This document shows positions 45,021 through 54,978 of a DNA stretch of 64,000 nt, piece by piece. The notes below the pieces were generated by a model. It saw only the letters and a program-made list of their open reading frames with translations. It ran no database searches and had not been told where the DNA came from. Each line of letters starts with the position of its first letter. The first letter of the stretch is position 1. Position numbers and translations under genes: made by a program. Source of the stretch: Rugalucina vietnamica (Eukaryota; Mollusca; Bivalvia; Lucinida; Lucinidae); contig OZ024870.1 of the NCBI GenBank assembly GCA_964017185.1, positions 57,476,312 to 57,540,311 of the forward strand, read 5' to 3'.

Positions 45021-45589
45021 GAGTTAAGTACCATGGTTGAGTAATTGACAATATTAATTACTTTATTGCTTCTTAAACATCAGTGTTAAGTGTAAGAAAA
45101 TATTCAATCAGATTTCTTTTTCGGCGCTTACTCTGCGAGAAACAAAGAATATTTAGCTAATAACCATATGTTCCGTGAATTAGCCTTGTGTTTGAAAGAC
45201 AACTCGAGTTCGACTGGTAAAATTTACTAACAGCACGCAAAATAATAGGGGGTGGTGTATGGCGAGTTAATCTATATACAGAATGTTAATTGGTTTCCTT
45301 GCTACATATCTGGCAGCACATCTCGTTAATTAGGAATTGTCTAGATTTTTGTGATGCATGCATTACATGCGTATTGCATAATGTTGATAATATATAAACA
45401 ACACGCATTTCTATATTGCCAAACAAGCTCTTGCTTTGTGTAATGAGACATCGGTGTTACACCTGTGCTGCAGGCCCGTGTACCAAATAACATACCCAAA
45501 TCATCTGGCACGGAATGGTCAGGGCATCGTGCAAACATGTCCATGTAATATATCACATTTTAACCGCACTTTCTAATATGTCGGATGAG

Positions 45590-45935
45590 CATGAATTGGG
45601 ACCAGACCTCATCATAGACTGCGGAGTTAGCTACCCTTGAGCGTTTTGATACTTGCAGGTTACAAGGACAGACACAATATCACGGACTGCAGAGTTAGAT
45701 GTCCTTGAGTGTTTGAAAAAGTTGACATTTAGTGTTGTCGGCACTCTAGCGCCTTCATTTTTGATCTGATCTGACAGTTATAAGGACAACCACAAGATCT
45801 CAAATGAGTTCGATGTTCGACCAGATCCCATTTAAGATTGCGGAGTTAGCTGCCCTTTAGTGTTTGAAACTTTGAAATTTAGTGTTGTCAACACTCTATC
45901 GCCTTCGTTTTTAATCTGATCCCTACATTTTCGAT
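45590..45935 (+). repeat. Diverged tandem duplication (GCGGAGTTAGCTGCCC units)
   Basis: Three related segments with TGCGGAGTTAGCTACC, TTTAGTGTTGTCGGCACTCT and CGCCTTC..TTTTTGATCTGATC at about 45617, 45690 and 45840. Degraded, no coding. Confidence 0.55.
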
Positions 45936-46286
45936 TGGATCTTATTCGTTCTTGTCAGAAGCGTGGAAAAGCATAATATCTCGCATGAGTTCAAATTCGG
46001 CCAGTCATCAGACTCGCAAACACAAACGTATACTAGTATAGTGTATTACTTAATTGTGATACGACGGTCTGCGTGCTTAGTTTTTAACCCAATCATGATT
46101 AATCATTATTTACTATGCTACCTTCTTTATTTGCACGCCGGTGAGTTGGGCGTCAGATTCTATGATGGCTTCCGACTTAAAAACTATTCATTTTAGTTGG
46201 TTAAAGCCAGAGCTTCTAGTATGTTGCTTGGCCCACTATGTTCAATTTGTGTTTTTTGTTTGCTCAGATTTTCAGTGGTGTTATTT

Positions 46287-46520
46287 GAGCCGCCCCATGG
46301 GAAAACCAACAATCTGCATAGGCGAAAACAAAGGCGCAGATCAGCTTCGCGGTAACCGCGAAGCTGATCAGCGCCTTTGTTTTCGCTACTCGGATAGTAC
46401 AATTCCTCTTCTACTTAAATCCGAAATTTCTAGCTACTAGCTCTTTTCTGTGCTTGTACAGGCCGGTTTGTGTCAGACCTGTTCGGAAACCACATTGTTG
46501 GTTTTCCCACGAGGCGGCTC
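46287..46520 (+). mobile_element. Hairpin MITE family B, complete copy
   Basis: Flanked by ATTT at 46283-46286 and 46521-46524. The central perfect stem spans GGCGCAGATCAGCTTCGCGG and its mirror. Confidence 0.92.
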
Positions 46521-46928
46521 ATTTGGCTCTCCAGCTGCCGGGCAGCATAATGTATCTGTGATTCCTCGTTTTTATTCATCATGGCGTTTATTTTAATTTA
46601 TTTGTCTTTCCGTGTTGATTCATTAATTAGTTAGAGATTCGTCACGAGAACTTCTATTGTGGTTCTAATTGATTTGTTTTGGTGTTGAGTTTTTGTGCTG
46701 TTTGCAACTTATGTACGTTTTCATATATACATTAGTTAAGTCCGTGTAACTGTGTGACCACCAATTGGGAAATAGCTGCTCAATCGACTAACGGAATGTT
46801 CTCTGAGTTTTGTACCTGATTGTCTATTTAGTTTTTTCCCAACTTGGTTTTTTGGAGAGGCGATTTCTTTCTGATTGTGTCATTTCCTGATCATTGCTTA
46901 AGTTTACCTTTCTATAAACTATGTCCTA
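46521..46928. other. No gene recognised
   Basis: T-rich sequence with no coding frame or shared repeat noted. It ends in ATAAACTATGTCCTA, which is repeated just after the next element. Confidence 0.4.
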
Positions 46929-48190
46929 TGGCAAGCCAAATGCACACTAATTCGAGAAACCTAGGATATGTCCGTTAAACCTGGTTTATCTATTACATAA
47001 ACCAGGTTTAACGGACATAAACCAGGTTTAACGGACATATACTAGATTTCTCGATCGTTATCCTAAGTTTCATTACATAAACCAGGTTTAACGGACATAT
47101 ACTAGGTTTAACGGACATATACCAGGTTTCTCGATCGTTATCCTATAGGTTTTCGTCCCTAAACCTATGTTTTCGATCGTTATACCAGGTTTCTCCTTGT
47201 GAAACCTAGTATATGTCCGTTAAACCTGGTTTATGTAATGAAACTTAGGATAACGATCGAGAAACCTAGTATATGTCCGTTAAACCTGGTTTATGTCCGT
47301 TAAACCTGGCTTATGTAATGAAACTTAGGATAACGATCGAGAAACCTAGTATATGTCCGTTAAACCTGGTTTATGTGCGATAAACCTGGATTATGTGCGG
47401 TAAACCTGGTATATGTGCGTTAAACCTGGTTTATGGACTGTTATCATAGGTTTTACTTAAAACTTGCGATATCACAGGTAAAAAGTGATAAACCTGGTTT
47501 AACAACCCTTTCGTAAAATCTCTATTTAGGCTGCAAGCCAAATGCACACTAATTGCGTTAAACCTGTCCTCCGGGTAGGTTTCGGAGGATAGGTTTCTCG
47601 AATTATTGTGCATTTGGCTTGCCTATTATATATTAATGAATATGACAATATTTGTAAAACCTGGTTTATCTCCACATTTACTAGATAAACCTGGTATATG
47701 TGCGTTAAACCTGGTTTATGGACTGATATCATAGGTTTTGTCAGAAAAACCTGCGATAACGGACATAAACCAGATTTAACGGACATAAACCAGGTTTAAC
47801 GGACATATACTAGGTTTCTCGATCGTTATCCTAAGTTTTCTCACTTAAACCAGGTTTAACGGACATATACTAGGTTTTACAGCCAAACCTATGATAACAG
47901 TTGTTAAACCAGGTTTATCGCACATAAACCAGGTTTAACGGACATATACCAGGTTTCTCAATCGTTATCCTAGGTTTCATCACTTAAACCAGGTTTAACA
48001 ACTGTTATCATAGGTTTTCTAGTTAAACCTAGTATATGTCCGTTAAACCTGGTTTATGTAATAAAACTTAGGATAACGATCGAGAAACCTAGTATATGTC
48101 CGTTAAACCTGGTTTATGTGCGATAAACCTAAAACCAGGTTTAACGGACATATCCTAGGTTTCTCGAATTAGTGTGCATTTGGCTTGCCA
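46929..48190. mobile_element. TIR-bounded palindromic-word array (TAAACCTGGTTTA)
   Basis: Terminal inverted repeats start TGGCAAGCCAAATGCACACT and match exactly for at least 55 bp at both ends, next to TA dinucleotides (46927-46928, 48191-48192). Between them the DNA is almost wholly built from a 13-bp palindrome-like core (TAAACCTGGTTTA or AAACCTAGTATA) joined by about 7-bp linkers (TGTCCGT, TGTGCGA, ACGGACA), giving a period of about 20 bp. Longer phrases contain GATAACGATCGAG. The orientation of the phrases flips near 47190, so the left part is itself a giant inverted repeat. A mini-element of about 95 bp with the same ends sits at 47530-47623. No reading frame. Confidence 0.85.
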
Positions 48191-48299
48191 TAATGTCCCA
48201 TAAACTATGTCCTATAAAATCTTCTGTTACGCCCGATGCGTCAACTTGATGATGTGTCTAATCCGTTCAGAACCCCCGAGATAGAATCTCCCAACCAGT

Positions 48300-49030
48300 G
48301 TAACATCCATTTTCTCATTAAGAGGACGTTATGGCATCGCAACAAGTCTTTTCAGACTTTAATCAAGTATTTGAGTGGTAATATGATTGGTGAATCACGT
48401 TAGGCCATTCTGCCCATTTCATTCTACATCAACTAAATGACATCACATATTCTGTATATCGGTATCGCGGCAAATCTAGCGAATGCCCGGACAGAACAAA
48501 CTAGATTCTCCGTTCATCAATTCCGAGTACTTCAGTAAATTCTTATGTACAGAGTCTATATAAATTGAAATGAAAATCCTCGCCTTTGATTCGATTACGA
48601 AAACACGCCCATGCAATACATGTATATGGAAATGTTTTGTTATTGTAAAAATGAAAGTTGTCACTGGAAAATTTTTGATATTTTTTCTTATTTTTGCTCA
48701 AAACATAGATTGTGGGTTCATGTTAAAACCGCCTCGCAAGAATAAGACAAATAGGTATACCCCTGGAAACCCCAATTTTACTATAGAATAGTGGGGTTTA
48801 GGGGGATATTTACTGCACGGAAATGTTTTCCTGTTGCAAGAATTTTAGCGATTATGTCTTCAGTGATTACTCTATATTGTCTGGAAATCAAGATACGTCA
48901 GTGAAAGTAATGAAACTAACGTCAAACTGAACAAGCAAACATCTCCATGTTGACAGTCTATTTGTACGTATATACAACTCTCAGAAAATTACGTTGGAGG
49001 ATTAATCAAATAAATACAAGTATGCCTAGA
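48300..49030 (+). repeat. Duplicate of TRIM-paralogue 3' flank (605-1290)
   Basis: 48300-48400 matches about 640-750, 48545-48580 matches 1025-1060 and 48838-49025 matches about 1095-1290, all in direct orientation. No TRIM coding sequence remains upstream. A family A hairpin interrupts it at 48590-48838. Confidence 0.75.
48590..48838 (+). mobile_element. Hairpin MITE family A, right hairpin arm deleted
   Basis: Starts GATTACGAAAACACGCCCAT and ends GGAAATGTTTTCCTG. The central palindrome is cut after AAACCGCCTCGCAAGAATAA, so only the left arm remains. Comparison with 1055-1100 shows this is an insertion into the duplicated flank. Confidence 0.75.
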
Positions 49031-49064
49031 CCCGGACTGTGTCTGCTCTCTATGTATTTAACTT

Positions 49065-49285
49065 ATTTATGACGAGTGGACAGGTCCATCATTATCATTT
49101 GGGTGAGTCCACATTAATTTTAGGGGCTTCAGGTGTGATTTTAAACTTTTATTCCATCTTTCGGGGAAAATTTCTTTACGCAAACAGAACAGCCCCAGAT
49201 GGGACGCCGTGTCATGCGGCGTCACATCTGGAGCTATACTGTTTGCCTATATCCCAGAAAGGACACCAGTCTGAGCCTGTCTAAA
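49065..49285 (+). mobile_element. MITE family E, best copy
   Basis: CATTATCATTTGGGTGAGTC ... CAGATGGGACGCCGTGTCAT with the mirrored GCGGCGTCACATCTG, then GTTTGCCTATATCCCAG. The reverse copy at 54190-54420 shares the same order. Confidence 0.7.
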
Positions 49286-49327
49286 GACCGGTACTGCGCG
49301 TTGTGGTGTTATGATATCCACGGTTTT

Positions 49328-50110
49328 GTTATTGTAGAAGTTGAATAAAAATTATCGCGACGTTTTCGCAAGTCAGATTATCGACTTCTCTCTTCTCATG
49401 CTTCTTGTTAAGCATTTTCACGAATTTTATCATCAGTTGTAGGGCACAAAGTAATTTGAACTAATTTCATTCCCTGAGTCTTCCTCGCACTTGTACTTCT
49501 TTAACTGACAAGATTTCTAAGATTTATCAGGCGGTGAAATTAAACAGTGGAATAACATGCCGACAATGAATTCGTCATTGCTTTACTAATAAGGCACGAA
49601 CGCGGATGACTTAAAAACAACATGTGGTTTATATAGGTATAATGACAATAGGCGTTTGAAAATGTGATCAACTGCTTCTTCGAATCCATTTTCATTTTTG
49701 AGCCAACCCCGTGCAATTTTAAGCTTTCGTACTTGTTTAAAGCAAAAGAAGTTTTTAAATTGTTGAGGTATTTTCGTCGTTTTGCCTGATAATCTGTATC
49801 AAGGTTGAACACAGCTTTTAGTCATCAAAGATATTTTCAAAAGAAAATGCTGCGTTTATGAAATCAAATGTAAAGCAACTTAACATTAAATATATTCTTG
49901 AGAAGAAACACTAGCACGCAATTGTAAAAAATGACAAATTCTAATAAAATTGAATCTTCTCAAAGATAAGATGGTATGATCAAACATTGTGTATGAGGTA
50001 AGATTTGATAAAAATTTCAATCATATAGAGTTTTATCTAAGAAATGACTTTTTTGAAAGAAAACACAGATCTATATTCGTATAAGCAAGCACCAAATGCC
50101 CCCATATGAT
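49328..50110. repeat. Inverted duplicate of 2260-3068
   Basis: The reverse complement aligns with 2260-3068 throughout, including TAAACAGTGGAATAACATG, GAATTCGTCATTGCTTTACT and GATAAGATGGTATGATCAAA. Indels differ between the copies, so the frames are not conserved protein. Confidence 0.8.
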
Positions 50111-50137
50111 ATATTACTTTCCTTTATTATAGTGTTT

Positions 50138-50779
50138 ATACCCCCGGCATACGAAGTATTAGGGGGTATTTCCGTTCGTCTGTCTGTCTGTAAACTTTTT
50201 GTATCAAAGATTTCCCAGGAACTACTTAACCCAGAATTTTAAAATTTAGTACAAAGCTTGGGTATGTCAAGTTGTAGTATTATATATTTGAGAATCGACA
50301 ATCTCCGACTTATCATTCCCTTTATTTATCCATTTTTATATCCAATAAATTTTTCCATCATATCAGCTCAGTCTGTTTAAGACTTAGAGACTTCAAATTT
50401 TATATGCATGTTCAGAATGACCAACTCTATTACTGAAAACAAGATTATGATTCTGTGGTTTACTTTTGTCTTCTTTTTTTACTTTGTTTCTTTTCCCATC
50501 TGTCACTCCTATACAAATCTGCACATTTTTGTGTCAAAGATTTCTCGGGAACACATTTTGCATTGCATAACACCCTAATGACATTCAGCAGACTACTGAT
50601 AAGAAATCACAGGTAATGCAAGGGTGACTTTACAGGTAGGGGCCATGAAAGGGAACCTAAAGTCAATACCTGTGAAATATGTGTTGTATAACAGAGATTT
50701 TAATTTTATCTATGATCATCATTTTGGTAATTTAGATGATCTGTCCCTTTGGGTAATTCAGAAATAAAGAATATTGCAA

Positions 50780-50810
<31 letters not shown>

Positions 50811-52010
50811 AAAGCATTTTCATTGAATAATTGGCATACACTTGAAAGTCTTGTGTCTAATAGCACTGTTCACAGTTTAGAAGGTTCCTTAATCCAGTTT
50901 GTACAGTTTGCTTGTTACAAGAATGAATGTTGCATGAATAATTGAAAAAGAAAACTGTCATAAAACCAATTTACATTGAAACAAAGATTTTCACACGTTT
51001 TGACAGTTACTAAACAAACACAGATTTAGTGGAAGACAGTGAGTACATGAAATTATGTTGGTTTGTTGAAGGTGTGAAAAACAGATGACCACTTCATCAA
51101 TGTAATACACTTTAATGACACTTCATTCATTTCTAGTTAGACCTTTAGAGTGACAAGTCCCTCTGAGATTTATGACACAAATGTTTGGATATCATTCTAG
51201 TGATACAAAAACGGAACCTATATCTCGGATCCAAGCTCCGAGCCTATATGTGCAGTGCGACATGACACATTTATTTCTATTTGGAATATGGATATTATTA
51301 TAATTTCAAAATTTGGTACAAACCTTGGATATGTCAAGTTGTATTGTGTATTTGAGACCCAACGATCTCCGGCTTATCATTCCCTTTATTTATCCATTTT
51401 TCTCTCTATCTGATAAATTTTTCCATCATATCAGCTCAGTCTGCATAAGACTTAGAGACTTCAAATTTTATTTGCATGTTCAGAATGACCAACTCTATTA
51501 CTGAAAACAAGATTATATGATTCTGTGGTTTACTTTTGTCTTCCTTTTTTACTTTGTTTCTTTTCCCATCTGTCACTCCTATACAAATCTGCACCTTTTT
51601 GTGACAAATATTTCTCAGGAACTACTTAACCTAAAATTTTGTTAGAAAGCTTGGGTATGTCAAGTTGTATTGTGTATTTGAGACTCAACAATCTCTGGCT
51701 TATCATTCCCTTTATTTATCCATTTTTCTTTCTATCCAAGAAATTTTCTGTCAAGGAACTACTCTACCTCGAAGTTTGTAATTAGGTACAAACCTTGGGT
51801 ACCTCAAGTTGTATTGTGTATTTGAGAATCAGCTGTCTCAAGCTTATCAGTCCCTTTATTTATCCATTTTCTTTCCATCCAATAAATTTTCCATCCTATC
51901 AGCTCAGTTTGTATAAGAGTTAGAGACTTCAAATTTTATATGCATGTTCAGAATGACCAAATCTATCACTGAAAACAATATTAAGATGCTGTGGTTTACG
52001 CCGGGGGTAT
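50138..52010. mobile_element. 1.87-kb element with ATACCCCCGGC ends and internal direct repeats
   Basis: Short inverted ends ATACCCCCGGC (50138-50148) and GCCGGGGGTAT (52000-52010). Units beginning CAAAGATTTC.CAGGAACTAC and containing TATTTGAGAATCGACAATCT, CTTTATTTATCCATTTTT and CCATCATATCAGCTCAGTCT recur at about 50210, 51300, 51610 and 51780. A 730-bp unrelated stretch (50565-51290, with a TTTA microsatellite at 50780-50810) breaks the first and second units. CGTCTGTCTGTCTG lies near the left end. No transposase seen. Confidence 0.65.
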
Positions 52011-52248
52011 GTGAGCTTTGCTCACTTTTTGCTATATTTGTTTTGGTCTTCGCTAAAAATAACCAGAAGAAATGTTGCTCTGTGATTTTATGAGTTGATA
52101 AACATGTAGTTTGGGGCAGTAAATGGTAACGAACGATGCACAGAAAATGGTTATGTTCATACCAAATTCTTTCTTGGAAAATTAAAGATCAGTGATCTTA
52201 GATCACCAACATACATGTGATGATTATGTATTGGTCTTGAAAAGATAT

Positions 52249-52482
52249 GAGCCACCTCAAGAGAAAACAAACAATGCGGTTTTCGAACAGGTCTAACACA
52301 AACCCACCTGTACAAGCACAGAAGATGGCTAGAGGCTGGAAATTTTGGATTTAGAAAGTAGAGGAATTGTACTATCTGCATAGTGAAAACAAAGGCACTG
52401 ATCAGCTTTGCAGTTACTGCAAAGCTGATCTGCACCTTTGGATTCGCATATGCAGATTGTTGGTTTTCTCATGAGGCAGCTC
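52249..52482 (-). mobile_element. Hairpin MITE family B, complete copy (reverse)
   Basis: Flanked by ATAT at 52245-52248 and 52483-52486. The stem reads CTGATCAGCTTTGCAGTTAC with its mirror, a diverged but still pairing version. Confidence 0.9.
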
Positions 52483-52820
52483 ATATATTGAGGATTTTGA
52501 ATGTTGCAAGTTATGGCCTTAACTACCAAAAGCTGCAATATGTGAATATCAGTGACAACCTAATATTGAGGCGCGAACAGAAGACCATTTGATGAAAGTA
52601 GATTTCCTCTTCTTAATAAATCTGAAATTTCTTGTGATTGGACAGGTCAATTTTTGTCAGCCTTTGGGAAAACCCAGATCAAGTTTTCTCACGCCACTGC
52701 TAAAACATCTTTGGTGACAAACCTTGGTTAAAACAAGGGGAAAATTTACTCATGGTGGTAATAAATCTTGTCCAACATTAATTAGTTCAATTATAGCAAC
52801 AAGAACTCCGCGGAGGTCGA

Positions 52821-53823
52821 TATCGCACCTGCATTGGGCAAAGTCAATAGACCGTGAAATATAGTTCAAGGGCACTGGGTCAAGGTGCGTGCTTGAAGGG
52901 CATGTCAAGGACAATTACTATGCAAGGTTTCAGACTCGCAGCTATCTCTGATGTCGAGAAAATCAAACTTCGACGTAAAAGTTTTCAAAGTCAGTGGACC
53001 ATGAAATATAGGTCAAGGGCACAGGGTTAAGGTGCGTGCTTGAAGGGTATGTCAAGAACAATTACTATGCAAGGTTTCAGACTTGCAGCTATCTCTGATG
53101 TCGAGAAAACCAAACTTCGACGTAAAAATTATCAAAGTCAGTGGACCGTGAAATATAGGTCAAAGGCACCGGGTTAAGGTGCGTGCTTGAAGGGTATGTC
53201 AAGGACAATTATTATGCAAGGTTTCAGACTCGCAGCTATCTCTGATGTCGAGAAAACCAAACTTCGACGTAAAAATTTTCAAAGTCAGTGGACCGTGAAA
53301 TATAGGTCAAGGGCACCGGGTTAAGGTGCATGCTTGAAGGGTATGTCAAGGACAATTACTATGCAAGGTTTCAGACTTGCAGATATCTCTGATGTTGAGA
53401 AAACCAAACTTCGACGTAAAAAATTTCAAAGTCAGTGGACCGTGAAATATAGGTCAAGGGCACCGGGTTAAGGTGCGTGCTTGAAGGGTATGTCAAGGAC
53501 AATTACTATGCAAGGTTTCAGACTCGCAGCTATCTCTGATGTCGAGAAAACCAAACTTTGACGTAAATGTTGACAAAACTTCGACGTAAAAATTTTCAAA
53601 GTCAGTGGACCGTGAAATATAGGTCAAGGGCACCGGATTAAGGTGCGTGCTTGAAGGGTATGTCAGGGACAATTACTATGCAAGGTTTCAGACTCGCAGC
53701 TATCTCTGATGTCGAGAAAACCAAACTTCGACGTAAATGTTGACGGACGAACGAACGAACGAACGAACGGACGGACAGAAATTTGGACTCCTATATCGCA
53801 CCCTGCTATAAGCAGGTGCGATA
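52821..53823. mobile_element. TIR-flanked 147-bp tandem array
   Basis: Ends TATCGCACCTGC (52821-52832) and GCAGGTGCGATA (53812-53823). Six units: the marker GTGCGTGCTTGAAGGG falls near 52886, 53032, 53179, 53326, 53473 and 53641, a period of 146-147 bp except the last (168, with a 21-bp internal duplication). Units carry CTCGCAGCTATCTCTGATGT and AAACTTCGACGTAAAA. A GAAC/GGAC microsatellite (53742-53776) precedes the right end. Confidence 0.85.
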
Positions 53824-54037
53824 AAAAGGTAAAACCTTTCATAAGAGATTCCCATTAAGCTTTCAGTCCTCAATTTACACACACTGAGCAGTCTGACTGA
53901 AGTATATTAAGTTATGCGAAATAATTCTATCTTACAGTAAGGGTTAAGGGACCAAGCAACTTTTCAACCTCATATTGAAACCTTTCAAAGAGTTTACACT
54001 TTATTTTATTAAAGGATCATATACAACATACATAAAT

Positions 54038-54076
54038 GAGCCGCTCTATGGGAAAACCAACAATCTGCATAGGTGA
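54038..54076 (+). mobile_element. Hairpin MITE family B, 5' fragment
   Basis: Only the left 39 bp (GAGCCGCTCTATGGGAAAAC...GCATAGG) remain before unrelated sequence. Confidence 0.7.
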
Positions 54077-54189
54077 TTTTATATTGGCAACCCCTCTGAC
54101 CAGTAACCATTCATTGTGGTTTGTATTGGACCTGGTCAGACTGGCAGAAACCTTAAGACTGAATTTCTTGTGAAATATCCATCTTGTTA

Positions 54190-54420
54190 ACTCGTACATA
54201 TATAAGCCTGCCCTGGTGTCTGAGGCAAACAGTATAGTCCCAGATGTGACGCCGCAGAACACGGCATCCCATCTGGGGCTATTCTATTTCCTTGGAGGAA
54301 TTTCATCGAAAAATGAAATAAAAATTCAAAATCACTCCTGATGCCCCTAAAAATGAAAGTGGACTCATCTAATTCATTATAATCAAAAATTACATTCGTC
54401 AATAATGGGTTAAGCAAACC
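54190..54420 (-). mobile_element. MITE family E, reverse copy
   Basis: Reverse copy of 49065-49285: CAGATGTGACGCCGCAGAAC..GGCATCCCATCTGGGG hairpin, then CCCCTAAAAATGAAAGTGGA and a mirrored TGAGTCCAC. The hairpin stem is diverged. Confidence 0.65.
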
Positions 54421-54499
54421 AGTCTAAAAACATTCCAGGATCATAGGTCATTACCACTTTCCTTTTTGGATTATCCAAAACCATCACAATAACATGTCT

Positions 54500-54735
54500 G
54501 AGCAATATATACCCCTTATATACTAAAAATCGGGCTCACATGGGTATACTTTTTTCTTATTTTTGATCAAAAACATAGATGATGGGTTCTCATTAGAACC
54601 GCCTCGCGGGGGTGGTTCTAACATGTACCCACTATCAATGTTTTGAGCAAAAATATTCAAAATATCAAACTTTTTTGAGTGCAATTTTCAGCTTTTAAAG
54701 TTCCCTGTATATTGCATGGGCATGTTTTTGTAACG
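54500..54735 (-). mobile_element. Hairpin MITE family A, reverse copy
   Basis: Reads in reverse from TTACAAAAACATGCCCATGC (about 54735). The central GAACCGCCTCGCGGGGGTGG palindrome is partly decayed. Lies about 240 bp downstream of the TM2D2 stop codon. Confidence 0.7.
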
Positions 54736-54978
54736 ACAGCCATTCAAGAAGTTGGTACTTCTTGTTTGTATAAGGTAACTCTTTAATTATAACTGAAGAG
54801 TACAGAAACAAATCCTTTAACAAAAAGCAAAGTGAAACCCAAGGCAGATTCCTTCAAGGGATTTCATGAGATCATTATGAAAATCTGTGGTATATATGTA
54901 GATCGTAGTTACTACAACACACAGTTATTAACACTTTTAAATGGCAGACGGTATTTCAATGTCATCAATCCACTGGAT

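Noticed and set aside
52821..53823. Minisatellite of host origin only
   Set aside because: The inverted TATCGCACCTGC ends at both borders fit a mobile element carrying the array better.
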